From positions 405,758-469,757 of the forward strand of contig NZ_JAANHS010000002.1 of NCBI RefSeq assembly GCF_011174775.1: a stretch of 64,000 nucleotides of DNA, written 5' to 3'. The DNA is from Rhodobacter calidifons. GTDB lineage: Bacteria; Pseudomonadota; Alphaproteobacteria; Rhodobacterales; Rhodobacteraceae. The translations under genes and the position numbers were made by a program. Under the pieces are notes generated by a model that did no database searches, was not told the origin of the DNA, and was given only the letters and a program-made list of their open reading frames with translations. Shown piece by piece: positions 51,124 to 60,797 of the stretch. Within the stretch, counting starts at the first letter, position 1. Each line of letters begins with the position of its first letter.

Positions 51124-51627
51124 TTAGGCGCGCCCGTAGGCCTCGGCAATGGCAACCTTCATCGCCTGGGCCGGGGTCTGGTCGCCCCAGGAGACCAGCT
51201 GGAAGGCTGGGTAGAAGCGTTCCGAGGCGTTGACGGCGGCGGCGATCAACCGGTCGATCTGTTCCGGCCCCGCCATCTGCCCGCCCGACAGCACAAGGCC
51301 ATAGCGCCAGACCATCAGCTTCTGTTCCGGCCACCAGGTGAAGGCGCCGGACCAGACCATGTCGTTGCAGCGGTTCAGCACATCCAGAAGCGCGGGCAGC
51401 CTTTCGGGGGGCGGGTCCATCTCGAAGGTGCAGATCAGGCGCAGGGTTTCGTCCTGATCGCTCCAGGCAAGGGTCAGCGAATAGGTGCGCCACTGCCCCT
51501 CGACCGCCATGGCGATCTGGTCGTCGGTCACGCGGTCGAATTCCCAGGCGTGGTGTTCGGCCAGGGTCTCGACGATGTCGATCGGATGGAGATCTTCCAT
51601 CGCAGCGTAGTCTTCGGAAAGCGACAT
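51124..51627 (-). CDS. YbjN domain-containing protein
   Basis: A 167-residue protein with the YbjN (sensory transduction/chaperone-like) fold. LHPIDIVETLAEHHAWEFDR, QWRTYSLTLAWSDQDETLRL, LLDVLNRCNDMVWSGAFTWW and AEAYGRA are conserved in Rhodobacterales homologues that lie next to proC. The fold resembles type III secretion chaperones. No enzymatic motif is seen. The ATG at 51627 follows GAGG. Confidence 0.85.
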   Translation of the reverse strand: MSLSEDYAAMEDLHPIDIVETLAEHHAWEFDRVTDDQIAMAVEGQWRTYSLTLAWSDQDETLRLICTFEMDPPPERLPALLDVLNRCNDMVWSGAFTWWPEQKLMVWRYGLVLSGGQMAGPEQIDRLIAAAVNASERFYPAFQLVSWGDQTPAQAMKVAIAEAYGRA

Positions 51628-52050
51628 GCCCGGCCTCATCATGAAGCTTCTGGCGGGCCTGAACCCACTAGAAACTGGGTATCTGGCAAGGATCTGCGTT
51701 TGCCCGACGAGACCCTTACTAGATATGGTGGGACACGAGCGAAAGCCTGTAAAGCGATTTCTTGCGAAAATAGCTGTGGAAAAGCGGAATTCCTTGTGGG
51801 GAGAGTCTGTCGAGTCAAAGGCTTGGGGTTCCGGGCGCGCAAGGCTGCCTCTTCGACAAGCTGGAGCAGAAAAAATGCCCCCGTGCGGGGGGAGCACGGG
51901 GGCGCGTCGGAACAGGTCGCGGCCGCTCAGGGGACAGACTGGCCGGACCGGGGCGATGGGGACAGATCGCATCTCCGGACGCGCCGAAATTAGGGGCCGG
52001 CTGAATCGGGAATGTGACAGGACCGCGCCCGCCACGGCAAAAGCTGTGGA
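51628..52050. other. Gene-free interval between the YbjN gene and trpS
   Basis: These 423 bases contain the trpS terminator (51871-51903) and an AT-richer stretch (51650-51800), probably the promoter of the YbjN-proC operon. Two near-matches to the DnaA box (TGTGGAAAA at 51775 and TGTGGATTA at 52045) are isolated. I see no small gene or RNA with support. Confidence 0.55.
51871..51903 (-). terminator. Rho-independent terminator after trpS
   Basis: A perfect 10-bp stem (GCCCCCGTGC at 51877-51886 with GCACGGGGGC at 51894-51903) has a 7-base loop. On the minus strand it is followed by ATTTTTTC. It lies about 150 bases downstream of the trpS stop in the correct orientation. Confidence 0.85.
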
Positions 52051-53106
52051 TTACTTCCGGCGCGAGCGGATCATTCCGGTGATGTCGTACACCTGTTCGA
52101 GAATCGGCCGAGCGATGGCGTCGGCCCGGTCCGCGCCATCGCCGAGGATGCGGTCGATCTCTGCCGGGTCGGCCATCAGGCGGTTCATCTCGTTTGTGAT
52201 CGGCGACAATGCGGCGACGGCAAGATCGACCAGGCGGGGCTTGAAGGTCCCGAACTGGGCACCGGCGAATTCGCTTATGACCGCTTCGACCGACTGACCG
52301 GACAATGCCGAATAGATGTTCACAAGGTTTCGCGCCTCGGGCCGATCCTTCAGTCCCTCGACCGTTGCCGGCAGGGGATCGGGGTCGGTCTTGGCCTTGC
52401 GGATCTTGGCGGCGATGGTTTCGGCATCGTCGGTCAGGTTGATCCTCGACTGGTCCGAAGGGTCGGACTTCGACATCTTCCTGGTGCCGTCGCGCAGCGA
52501 CATGACACGTGTCGCGGCCCCTTCGATCAGCGGCTCGACCACCGGGAAGAAATCCACCCCGTAGTCGTTGTTGAACTTGATCGCGATGTCGCGGGTCAGC
52601 TCCAGATGCTGCTTCTGGTCCTCGCCCACCGGGACCATGGTGGCGTGATAGGCCAGGATATCGGCGGCCATCAGCGCGGGATAGGCAAAGAGGCCAAGGC
52701 TGGCCGCTTCGGCGTTCTTGCCGGCGGTCTTGTCCTTCCACTGGGTCATGCGGGACATCCAGCCCATCCGCGCGACGCAGTTGAAGATCCAGGCCAGTTC
52801 GGCATGTGCGCTGACCTGGGACTGGTTGAAGAGGATGGAGCGTTTGGGGTCGATCCCCGCAGCGATGAAGGCGGCCGCACCCTCGCGCGTCTGCTGGCGC
52901 AGTTTCGCGGGGTCCTGCCAGACGGTGATCGCGTGCATGTCCACCAAGCAGTAGATCGTCTCGATCCCTTCTTCCTGCTTTTCGACAAAGCGTTTCAGCG
53001 CGCCAAGGTAGTTGCCCAGCGTCAGCCCGCCCGAGGGCTGGATGCCCGAGAAGATGCGCGGCTGGAAGGTTTTCGGCGTTTGGACCGCCGAAGCCTGCGA
53101 GGTCAT
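52051..53106 (-). CDS. trpS: Tryptophanyl-tRNA synthetase
   Basis: A 351-residue class I synthetase. The HIGH-type motif is in [20 protein letters not shown], the KMSKS motif in [14 protein letters not shown], and [20 protein letters not shown] is the conserved mid-segment. It charges tRNA-Trp. The ATG at 53106 gives a short N-terminal extension typical of Rhodobacterales. Divergent from the rhomboid gene with 85 bases between starts. Confidence 0.96.
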   Translation of the reverse strand: MTSQASAVQTPKTFQPRIFSGIQPSGGLTLGNYLGALKRFVEKQEEGIETIYCLVDMHAITVWQDPAKLRQQTREGAAAFIAAGIDPKRSILFNQSQVSAHAELAWIFNCVARMGWMSRMTQWKDKTAGKNAEAASLGLFAYPALMAADILAYHATMVPVGEDQKQHLELTRDIAIKFNNDYGVDFFPVVEPLIEGAATRVMSLRDGTRKMSKSDPSDQSRINLTDDAETIAAKIRKAKTDPDPLPATVEGLKDRPEARNLVNIYSALSGQSVEAVISEFAGAQFGTFKPRLVDLAVAALSPITNEMNRLMADPAEIDRILGDGADRADAIARPILEQVYDITGMIRSRRK

Positions 53107-53191
53107 GAGATTGCTCCGTCTGGAAAGTCCTGCCGAACCCGCGTAATCCAAGGGACAACAGGCGTCAATCGGGCGAGGCGGGCAGGACAGC

Positions 53192-53881
53192 ATGGATCAG
53201 GACATCAACGCGCCTCCGCTTAATCCGCTGCCCTGGATCGTCTGGGTGCTGGCCCTGCCGCTGATCGCGATGGAGGTGGTTCTCTCGCTTGCCGAGGCTG
53301 GGCTGGTCGGGGGCGTGCAGGGTGCCGGCTGGCGGTTGCAGGCGGTGGAGCGCTTCGGGCTGTTCCCCGAGCTTCTGAAATACCAGTGGGAAACCGGCGG
53401 TCATCCGCTGGCCGAATTGCACCGGCTTGTAAGCTACACCCTTGTCCACGGCAGTTTCACTCACGCGCTTTTTGCGGTGGTGATGGTTCTGGCCCTGGGC
53501 AAATGGGTCGGCGAGGTGTTCCGCTGGTGGGCCGTGCTGATCGTGGTGTTGGGGTCGGCTGCCGCGGGGGCGGTGTCCTACGGGCTGTTGATCCCCGGCA
53601 TCAGGATGCAGCTGATCGGGGCCTATCCGGCGATCTACGGGCTGATCGGGGCCTTTACCTTCATGGTCTACACCAACCTGTCGCGGGTCGGCGCGAACAA
53701 GTGGCGCGCCTTTTCGCTGATCGGGTTCCTGCTGTTCTTCCAGTTCGTCTTCGGGATGCTGTTCGGTGGCGGCTGGGACTGGGTTGCGGATGTGAGCGGC
53801 TTTGCCTTCGGCTTTCTGGTGTCCGTCGTGGTCAGCCCAGGCGGCTTTCGGCGGGTGCTGGAACAGGTGCGTCAGCGCTGA
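53192..53881 (+). CDS. Rhomboid family membrane protein lacking catalytic residues
   Basis: A 229-residue protein with six or seven hydrophobic segments in the rhomboid layout, including [20 protein letters not shown] in the loop-TM2 region. The catalytic GASG is replaced by GAYPAIYG (143-150), and the His of the last helix is replaced in [12 protein letters not shown] (about Asp200). The TM2 Asn is also absent. It therefore cannot act by the known Ser-His mechanism and is probably a pseudoprotease that binds membrane clients. It overlaps the convergent murJ by 10 bases. Confidence 0.82.
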   Translation: MDQDINAPPLNPLPWIVWVLALPLIAMEVVLSLAEAGLVGGVQGAGWRLQAVERFGLFPELLKYQWETGGHPLAELHRLVSYTLVHGSFTHALFAVVMVLALGKWVGEVFRWWAVLIVVLGSAAAGAVSYGLLIPGIRMQLIGAYPAIYGLIGAFTFMVYTNLSRVGANKWRAFSLIGFLLFFQFVFGMLFGGGWDWVADVSGFAFGFLVSVVVSPGGFRRVLEQVRQR

Positions 53882-55416
53882 CGGCGCAGCGCCCTGAGGT
53901 CAGACAGGCGCACCGCCCTTAGCCCGAAGGCGGCGACGGCATAGCTTGCCATGCCAAGCGCGATCAGCAGGACCAGCGCCAGGATGCGCCAGGCCTGCGC
54001 CTCGAGCAGCGGTTGCAGAAGGCTGCACCCGAACCAGAGCGCCGCGCCCATCAGGGCCGAGGCCGCCGCAGTGCGCCAAAGTCGCGACAGGAAACGGGCG
54101 TCGAAGCGGGTCTCCTCGCCCAGACGACGCGCGCCCCACCAGAGCTGGCCGACCATGACCCAGGCCGACAGCGTGGTGGCCCAGGCGGCGGCGGAGAAGC
54201 CGATCCAGGGCATCAGGCCGAAGGCCAGCGCGGCGTTCAGGATCATGGACCAGACGGCATAGCGGAAGGGGCTGCGGGTGTCCTCGCGGGCGTAGAACAG
54301 CGGTTGCAGCGCCTTTTGCAGCACGAAGGCGGGCAGGCCCAGGCCGTAGATCGCAAGCGCAAGCGCCGTCGCGGCGGTGTCTTCGGACCCGAAGGCGCCG
54401 CGCTGATACAGGACCTGAGTGATCGGCAGCGCGATGACCACCAGCGCGACGGCGGCGGGAAGCGTCAGAAGGAGCGCGAATTCGGTGCCGCGGTTGAAGG
54501 CCTCGCGGCCCCCGGCGCTGTCCCCGGCCTGGAGGCGGCGGCTGAGTTCGGGCAGAAGGACAGTGCCGACGGCGATGGCGACGACGCCAAGCGGCAGTTG
54601 ATACAGGCGGTCGGCATAGACCAGCCAGGAGATCGCGCCTTCGGTGCCGGAAGCGACCTGACGCGAGACGAGGAGGTTGATCTGCACCACGCCCCCGACC
54701 AGAAGCGCGGGGCCCATGTTGACCATCATACGGCGAAAGTCGGGGGTGAGGCGGGGGAGCCTTAGCCGGGGGCTGAACCCGATGCGGCGGGCGGCGTAGA
54801 GGGTCCAGGCCAGTTGCGCGATGCCGGTGATCGGGGTGGTCCAGGCCAGCGTCAGGCCCATGTCCCAGCCCATGCGATGGGCAAGCAACATGGCTGCGAT
54901 GAAGACGAGGTTCATCAGCACAGGCACCGCGCCGGCCTCGGCAAAGCGGCCATGGGCGTTCAGGATGCCGGACAGGAGCGCGAAGAGCGAGATGAAGCCG
55001 ATGTAGCAGAAGGTGATCCGGCCGAAATCGACCGCCATGTCAAAGCGGCCATCGCCGACGAAGCCTGCGGCCATCGCCCAGACAAGGGCGGGCATCGCCA
55101 GCGTGCCGATCAGGGTGAAGACGATCAGGAAGACGGTCAGGCCGGAAAAGGCGTTCTGCGCGAAGTCCTCGGCATCGGTTCCGGCCTCAAGCTTTTTTGA
55201 ATAAAGCGGCACGAAGGCCTGGTTGAAGGCGCCTTCGGCGAAGAAGCGGCGGAACATGTTCGGCAGGCTGAAGGCCACGTTGAAGGCATCCGCCACCGGC
55301 CCGGCGCCCAGGTAGGCGGCCATCATCAATTCCCGCACCAGACCCGCGCCGCGTGACACCAGCGTCCAGCCGCCCAGCGTCAAGATGTTGCGGATCATGC
55401 CGCGCGAACTGCTCAT
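53872..55416 (-). CDS. murJ: Lipid II flippase MurJ
   Basis: A 514-residue membrane protein of the MOP superfamily with about fourteen helices. TLGGWTLVSRGAGLVRELMM with YLGAGPVADAFNVAFSLPNM, then FRRFFAEGAFNQAFVPLYS, are the N-terminal MurJ signatures. It flips the peptidoglycan precursor lipid II across the inner membrane and is essential. The ATG overlaps the glnD stop by 4 bases (ATGA), a pairing common in alphaproteobacteria. Confidence 0.94.
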   Translation of the reverse strand: MSSSRGMIRNILTLGGWTLVSRGAGLVRELMMAAYLGAGPVADAFNVAFSLPNMFRRFFAEGAFNQAFVPLYSKKLEAGTDAEDFAQNAFSGLTVFLIVFTLIGTLAMPALVWAMAAGFVGDGRFDMAVDFGRITFCYIGFISLFALLSGILNAHGRFAEAGAVPVLMNLVFIAAMLLAHRMGWDMGLTLAWTTPITGIAQLAWTLYAARRIGFSPRLRLPRLTPDFRRMMVNMGPALLVGGVVQINLLVSRQVASGTEGAISWLVYADRLYQLPLGVVAIAVGTVLLPELSRRLQAGDSAGGREAFNRGTEFALLLTLPAAVALVVIALPITQVLYQRGAFGSEDTAATALALAIYGLGLPAFVLQKALQPLFYAREDTRSPFRYAVWSMILNAALAFGLMPWIGFSAAAWATTLSAWVMVGQLWWGARRLGEETRFDARFLSRLWRTAAASALMGAALWFGCSLLQPLLEAQAWRILALVLLIALGMASYAVAAFGLRAVRLSDLRALRRQR

Positions 55417-58181
55417 GTCGCGGCCCTTTCGGCCCCTTCCGCGATGGCCTGGCGCAGCTTACGCTCCAGCGCGTCCTGCCGGTGTTTCTGGTGCAGCTTC
55501 AGGCCGAACATGTCTTTGACGTAGAAGGTGTCCACCACCTGCGCGCCATAGGTCGCGATCACGGCTGAGGCGATGTAGATGTTGTTCGTGGCCAGCGTCC
55601 GGGTCAGGTCATACAGCAGACCCGGCCGGTCGCGGGTATCGACCTCGATGATCGTGTAGATGTCGGAGCCTTCGTTGTCGAAGGTGATGTGGGTCGGAAA
55701 GCGGAACTCGCGTTCGCGCTTCTTCACCTTGTCGCGGTCCTTCAGGGCGTCGCGCGCCACGACCTCGCCCTTCAGAGTCTTGTCGATCATCTGGCGCAGG
55801 CGCGGCAGACGGCTGGCCTCGTAGGGGTGGCCCTCGATGTCCTGCACCCAGAAGACGGCCGTCGCATAGCCGTCCTTCGAGGTATAGGTGCGCGCATCCA
55901 CCACGTTCGCGCCCACCAGCGCCAGCGCGCCCGCCAGGCGGGAGAAGATGCCGGGATGGTCGGCCAGCGCGAAACAGGCGCGGGTTGCGTCGCGGTCGGG
56001 GTCGGGGTGCAGGTCGATGCGGATCTCGTCGTCGCCGATGCCTTGCAGAAGCCGGGCAAAGACCTCGTGCGTGTCGGTGGACAGACCCTGCCAGTAGGGC
56101 GGGTAGTGGCGGGTCAGCTCGTGTTCGACCGCCGCGGGATCCCAGCCTTTCAGCCGATCGGCCAGGGCGCGGGTCGCCTCTTCCTGCCGGTTCTCGCGGT
56201 TCAGCGTTTCCAGCCCGCCTTCCAGCGCCTCGGCGGTCTGCTTGTACAGCTGGCGCAGAAGCATGGCCTTCCAGTTGTTCCAGGTCCCCGGCCCGACGCC
56301 GCGGATGTCGCAGACCGTGAGGACGGTGAGGAGGTCCAGCCGTTTCCGCGTCTTTACCGCCTTGGCAAAGTCGCGCACCGTGCGCGGATCGCCGATGTCG
56401 CGTTTCTGCGCCATGTCGGACATCAGCAGGTGATAGCGCACCAGCCATTCCACCGTCTCGCATTCCTCGGCATCCAGACCCAGCCTCGGTGCCACCCGGC
56501 GGGCGATCTGGGCGCCCAGGATGGAATGGTCCTCGGGCCGGCCCTTGCCGATGTCATGCAGGAGCAACGCCACATAAAGCACTCGCCGGTTCACCCCCGC
56601 CTTCAGGATGCCGCTGGCCACGGGAAGTTCCTCCACCAGCTCTTCGCGCTCGATCTGGGCGAGGCAGGAGATGGTCTGGATGATGTGCTCGTCCACCGTG
56701 TAGTGGTGATAGACGTTGAACTGCATCATCGCGACGATGGGCTCGAATTCCGGGATGAAGGCCGCGAGAACCCCCAGTTCGTTCATCCGGCGCAGGGCGC
56801 GTTCGGGGTTGCCGTGCTTCAGCAAGAGGTCAAGGAAGATGCGCTGTGCCTCGGGGTCCTCGCGCATCTCGTCGTCGATCAGGTCGAGGTTCTGCGTGAC
56901 GATCCTCATCACGTTCGGATGCAGAAGATACTTCGTCCGCAGCGCCTCTTCGAAAACCCGCAGCAGGTTCAGCTTGTCGGCCAGGAAGGCCTTGGGATCG
57001 GCGACGTCGATCCGGCCCTGCACCAGCTTGTAGCCCTTCTTCACCCGCTTGGTCATCTTGAAGATGCCGAAGAGGCTGGCCTCGCGCTTGGCGTGACGGG
57101 CCTCCAGCTCGGTCAGGAAGATGCGGGTCAACTCGCCCACCCGGGTCGCCAGGCGGAAATAGTCCTGCATGAAATGTTCGACTGCGCGGCGTCCGGCGGT
57201 GTCGCGGTAACCCATGCGAGAGGCGACCTCGACCTGCAAGTCGAAGGTCAGCGTGTCGGTCGGTCGGCCGGTGATGTAGTGCAGATGACAGCGCACCGCC
57301 CAGAGGAAATCCTCGGCCCGGGCGAAACTGTCGAACTCCTCGCGCGACAGAAGCCCCGCGCCCACCAGCCCCTCGGCACTGGGCACGCGGTTGAGATACT
57401 TGCCGATCCAGTAGAGCGTCTGAAGATCGCGCAGCCCGCCCTTGCCTTCCTTCACGTTGGGTTCCAGCACATAGCGCTGGCCGCCCTGCCGCTTGTGCCG
57501 TTCGGCCCGTTCGGCGAGCTTGGCCTCGATGAACTCCGGGCCGGAATTGCGGAACAGATCGCCCCAGAGCCGCGCGTCCAGATCCTCGGCCAGGGGCCGG
57601 TGGCCGCAGATGAAGCGGTGCTCCAGCAGGGCGGTGCGGATGGTGATGTCCTCGCGGCCGAGGCGAAGGCAGTCCTTCACCGTGCGCGTGGCATGGCCGA
57701 CCTTCAACTTCAGGTCCCAGAGCATGTAGAGCATCGTTTCGATGACACTTTCCGCCCATGGGGTGACCTTCCAGGGGGTCAGGAACAGCAGATCCACGTC
57801 GGACTGCGGCGCCATCTCGGCCCGGCCATAGCCGCCGACGCCAAGAACGGCGATGCGCTCGGCCTCGGTCGGGTTGGCGAGGGGGTGCAGTTTCATCGCG
57901 GCGGCAAGCGCGACCTGGACCATCACATCGGTCAGCGCCGCCTGGGCCGAGACCAGCGCCCGTGCCTGGCGCGGCGTCCGCGCGAAGGCGGTCTCGAACG
58001 AGGCGGCGGCCTCGGTCCTGGCGTCCAGCAGGGCGCGCACGGCCAGCGTGCGGGCCGCCTTTGCATCACCGGCCGCGCTCAGCGCCTGCACGACGCGGGT
58101 CGTCAGCGCAGCGGCATCCGGCACCGGGTAGTCCGGGCCGGAGCCAGAGGGCTTGCCCGCGACCGCGGCATCTGCGTCCAC
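55413..58181 (-). CDS. glnD: [Protein-PII] uridylyltransferase / uridylyl-removing enzyme
   Basis: A 922-residue nitrogen sensor. The nucleotidyltransferase domain has LGVGGYGRAEMAPQSDVDLL (near residue 110), the HD hydrolase domain has VALLLHDIGKGRPEDHSILG (near 530), and two C-terminal ACT domains bind glutamine (HPGIFSRLAGALALVGANVV and RDRPGLLYDLTRTLATNNIY). It uridylylates PII when glutamine is low and deuridylylates it when high. The start is a GTG at 58181, 17 bases after the lppC stop; another start slightly upstream cannot be excluded. Confidence 0.95.
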   Translation of the reverse strand: MDADAAVAGKPSGSGPDYPVPDAAALTTRVVQALSAAGDAKAARTLAVRALLDARTEAAASFETAFARTPRQARALVSAQAALTDVMVQVALAAAMKLHPLANPTEAERIAVLGVGGYGRAEMAPQSDVDLLFLTPWKVTPWAESVIETMLYMLWDLKLKVGHATRTVKDCLRLGREDITIRTALLEHRFICGHRPLAEDLDARLWGDLFRNSGPEFIEAKLAERAERHKRQGGQRYVLEPNVKEGKGGLRDLQTLYWIGKYLNRVPSAEGLVGAGLLSREEFDSFARAEDFLWAVRCHLHYITGRPTDTLTFDLQVEVASRMGYRDTAGRRAVEHFMQDYFRLATRVGELTRIFLTELEARHAKREASLFGIFKMTKRVKKGYKLVQGRIDVADPKAFLADKLNLLRVFEEALRTKYLLHPNVMRIVTQNLDLIDDEMREDPEAQRIFLDLLLKHGNPERALRRMNELGVLAAFIPEFEPIVAMMQFNVYHHYTVDEHIIQTISCLAQIEREELVEELPVASGILKAGVNRRVLYVALLLHDIGKGRPEDHSILGAQIARRVAPRLGLDAEECETVEWLVRYHLLMSDMAQKRDIGDPRTVRDFAKAVKTRKRLDLLTVLTVCDIRGVGPGTWNNWKAMLLRQLYKQTAEALEGGLETLNRENRQEEATRALADRLKGWDPAAVEHELTRHYPPYWQGLSTDTHEVFARLLQGIGDDEIRIDLHPDPDRDATRACFALADHPGIFSRLAGALALVGANVVDARTYTSKDGYATAVFWVQDIEGHPYEASRLPRLRQMIDKTLKGEVVARDALKDRDKVKKREREFRFPTHITFDNEGSDIYTIIEVDTRDRPGLLYDLTRTLATNNIYIASAVIATYGAQVVDTFYVKDMFGLKLHQKHRQDALERKLRQAIAEGAERAAT

Positions 58182-58198
58182 GCTGGTCTGTCCCGGTC

Positions 58199-59374
58199 TC
58201 AGAAGCCTGCGCCGGCAAAGCTGCGCGGCGCGGGATCGACCACCACGACCTGATTGCCACGGATCTGGGCCACGGCCAGACCACGCTGGTTGGTGCCGTC
58301 GGGCAGGAACCGGAAGATCCCGGACACGCCGGCAAAGCCTGCCGACTGGGTGAGGTCGGTCTTGCTGATCGGAGCCCCGCCGCGGACCCGCCCGGCCAGC
58401 GCGCCGATGGCGGCGATGCCGTCATAGGCCAGGGCCGCCACCGGCGCCGGCTGGCTGCCGTAGGCCGACTGGTAGCGCGCGCGGAACTGCGCGGTCAGAC
58501 CGGGATCGGGCATGGCGAACCAGCCGCCCTGCACGCCGGGCAGCGAAAGCGTGGCGGGCGGAATGTCCCAGCGGGTCAGGCCGATGAGCTGGGTGGTCGA
58601 ACGGTCGAGGCCGTTGTCCAGCAGAAGCTGGCTGAGCAGGGGCAGCGCGCCGGCGGTATCGGCCGTCAGGAACAGCGCCGTGGCCCCGGACGAGCGCGCG
58701 GTGCCGACGATGCCGGAAGCCGCCTGCACGATGCCGTTCTGCGAGAATTCGTAGGAGGTAACGCCCACCACCTTGCCGCCGGCCGCCGCCACGCCGCGTT
58801 CGATGGCGGCCTTGCCGACCTCGCCTGCGACGTTGCGGTCATGCACGATCAGCACGTTCGACTTGCCGTTGCGGACCGCATAGCCGGCAAGCCGGCGCGC
58901 GGTGACGTCGAAGGTCTGACCCAGGACAAAGACATTGCCGCCCGCAATGGCTGCGTTGTTCGAGAAGGCCAGCACATTCACCCCGGTGCTGGCCACCGCG
59001 ACGCCCGCCGCATTGGCCTCTTCGGAATAGAACGGGCCGAGGAGGATCTGGGCGCCCTCGTCCACCGCCTGTTTCGCCAGGGCCGAGGCCTTCGCCGGGC
59101 TGCCGCCGGTGCGGTAGACGCGCAGGTCCACCTTGACGCCCGACAGGTCCGCCATCGCCAGCCGGGCGGCATTTTCCAGGTTCGAGCCGAAGATTTCGTC
59201 CTGCGACTGACCCGATCCCGAGGGGATCAGGAGGGCCACCTGGACCGCCCCTCCGCCGGTTGGAGGCGGCGTGCCCGGACCCGCAGCCGGAACGCAGGCG
59301 GACAAGACGACGGCGCCAAGGCCAACCAGCATCTGGCCCAGCGACTTGCGGGCCCGGCGAATAACGGACAACAT
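58199..59374 (-). CDS. LppC-like lipoprotein, penicillin-binding protein activator family
   Basis: A 391-residue exported protein. The signal peptide ends in lipobox LSAC (Cys27), followed by a Pro/Gly-rich linker. The rest is a periplasmic-binding-like fold (VQVALLIPSGSGQSQDEIFG, AQILLGPFYSEEANAAGVAV, KSNVLIVHDRNVAGEVGKAA, ALAYDGIAAIGAL) as in LpoA/LppC. LpoA activates penicillin-binding protein 1A; in alphaproteobacteria the role is inferred. Divergent from rsmI with 73 bases between starts, the arrangement seen in many proteobacteria. Confidence 0.88.
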   Translation of the reverse strand: MLSVIRRARKSLGQMLVGLGAVVLSACVPAAGPGTPPPTGGGAVQVALLIPSGSGQSQDEIFGSNLENAARLAMADLSGVKVDLRVYRTGGSPAKASALAKQAVDEGAQILLGPFYSEEANAAGVAVASTGVNVLAFSNNAAIAGGNVFVLGQTFDVTARRLAGYAVRNGKSNVLIVHDRNVAGEVGKAAIERGVAAAGGKVVGVTSYEFSQNGIVQAASGIVGTARSSGATALFLTADTAGALPLLSQLLLDNGLDRSTTQLIGLTRWDIPPATLSLPGVQGGWFAMPDPGLTAQFRARYQSAYGSQPAPVAALAYDGIAAIGALAGRVRGGAPISKTDLTQSAGFAGVSGIFRFLPDGTNQRGLAVAQIRGNQVVVVDPAPRSFAGAGF

Positions 59375-59447
59375 GGTGGTTCCTCACTGTTGCAGCAGGA
59401 CTGCGATTGCCGGGCAGGGTAAAGGGTTCGATGCGGGAAGTAAACTT

Positions 59448-60338
59448 GTGAGGCCGACCTCCGAGGCCCCTGATTCTGCGGCAAATCCCGGCCTGCGCGC
59501 CATTCCGCCGGGGCTGCACTTCGTCGCGACGCCGATCGGCGCGGCGCGCGACATCACGCTGCGGGCGCTGGACGTGCTGGCGGGGGCAGACGTGCTGGTG
59601 GCCGAGGATACCCGGACGCTGAAACACCTGCTGGAAATCCACGGCATCGCGCTGGGCGGGCGGCCGCTGATTGCCTATCACGACCATTCGGGCGAAGGCC
59701 CATTGCAGCGCTTGCTGGGCCATCTCGCCGAGGGCAAGAGCCTTGCCTATGCCTCCGAAGCCGGGACGCCGCTGATCTCGGACCCGGGCTTCGAACTGGC
59801 GCGGGCCGTGGCCGCGGCAGGACTGCCGATGACCGCCGCCCCCGGCCCCTGCGCGGCGATCTGCGCACTGACGCTGTCGGGCCTGCCGTCGGACCGCTTC
59901 ATGTTTGCAGGCTTCGCGCCGGCGACACGGGCGGCAAGGCGGTCGTTCCTGGCCGAACTGGCGGGCGTGCAGGCGACGCTGATCCTGTATGAAAGCCCCA
60001 AGCGGCTGGCCGACCTGCTGTCGGACATGGTCGCAGCCTTCGGCCCGACCCGCCGGGGTGTAGTGTGCCGCGAGTTGACCAAACGCTACGAAGAGGTTCT
60101 GCGCGGCCCCTTGCAGGATCTGGCGACCGAGGTCGCAGGGCGACAGATCCGGGGCGAGATCGTCGTGCTGGTGGATCGCGCCCCGCCGGTGTCTGCAACC
60201 ACGGAAAGCATCGCCGATGCACTGGACGAGGCGCTGAAAAGCATGTCCGTTAAGGATGCAGCAAGTTTTGTGTCGCAAACTCTGGGCGTGTCGCGCAAGA
60301 TCGCCTACCAGATCGCTCTCGACCGCAGCAGGGAATAG
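59448..60338 (+). CDS. rsmI: 16S rRNA (cytidine-2'-O)-methyltransferase RsmI
   Basis: A 296-residue tetrapyrrole-methylase-fold enzyme. LHFVATPIGAARDITLRALD, ADVLVAEDTRTLKHLL, YASEAGTPLISDPGFELARA and ILYESPKRLADLL are the RsmI signature. It 2'-O-methylates C1402 of 16S rRNA. The start is a GTG at 59448 after GGGAAG; the open frame upstream runs through the lppC leader and is not coding. It is followed 4 bases later by the YraN-type gene. Confidence 0.95.
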   Translation: MRPTSEAPDSAANPGLRAIPPGLHFVATPIGAARDITLRALDVLAGADVLVAEDTRTLKHLLEIHGIALGGRPLIAYHDHSGEGPLQRLLGHLAEGKSLAYASEAGTPLISDPGFELARAVAAAGLPMTAAPGPCAAICALTLSGLPSDRFMFAGFAPATRAARRSFLAELAGVQATLILYESPKRLADLLSDMVAAFGPTRRGVVCRELTKRYEEVLRGPLQDLATEVAGRQIRGEIVVLVDRAPPVSATTESIADALDEALKSMSVKDAASFVSQTLGVSRKIAYQIALDRSRE

Positions 60339-60342
60339 GGTC

Positions 60343-60741
60343 ATGCCGTTCGATTTCGTTGCCGCGCCCGTCAGAACCGCCCGCTCGGCGCGCGGCCTGG
60401 CAAACCATCTTGCCGGCCATGCCGCCGAGGCCGCCGTTGCACGGCTTTACGAGGACCGTGGGACGGCCATCTGCGCGCGGAACTGGCGCGGCAGCGGGGG
60501 CGAGATCGACCTGATCGGTCGCGATGGGGATGTGGTCGTCTTCGTCGAGGTCAAGCACAGTCGCACGCATGACCTTGCCGCCTCGCATCTGTCGCAGGAC
60601 CAGATCGGCCGCATCTTTGCGACAGTCGATGAATTCCTTGCCGGCGAACCCAAGGGTCTTCTGACCGATGTCCGCATCGATCTTGCCCTGGTCGATGGCC
60701 TGGGTCGGATCGAAGTCCTGGAAAACGCCTTCGCCGGCTGA
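60343..60741 (+). CDS. YraN family (UPF0102) nuclease-fold protein
   Basis: A 132-residue protein. The restriction-nuclease-like core is seen in [20 protein letters not shown] and [10 protein letters not shown], giving the E-x(n)-D...E-V-K pattern of UPF0102. The family lies next to rsmI in most proteobacteria and has no settled function; a Holliday-junction or DNA-repair role has been suggested. Four bases separate it from rsmI, and gshB follows. Confidence 0.9.
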   Translation: MPFDFVAAPVRTARSARGLANHLAGHAAEAAVARLYEDRGTAICARNWRGSGGEIDLIGRDGDVVVFVEVKHSRTHDLAASHLSQDQIGRIFATVDEFLAGEPKGLLTDVRIDLALVDGLGRIEVLENAFAG

Positions 60742-60797
60742 ATTGCATCTTCCGCTGCCTTCGGTCATCACTCGTCTGCACAGGACGGAGTGAACCG

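Noticed and set aside
51775..52053. Two DnaA-box-like sequences near the trpS end
   Set aside because: Each differs from the consensus by one base, they are 270 bases apart, and one overlaps the trpS stop. That is expected by chance.
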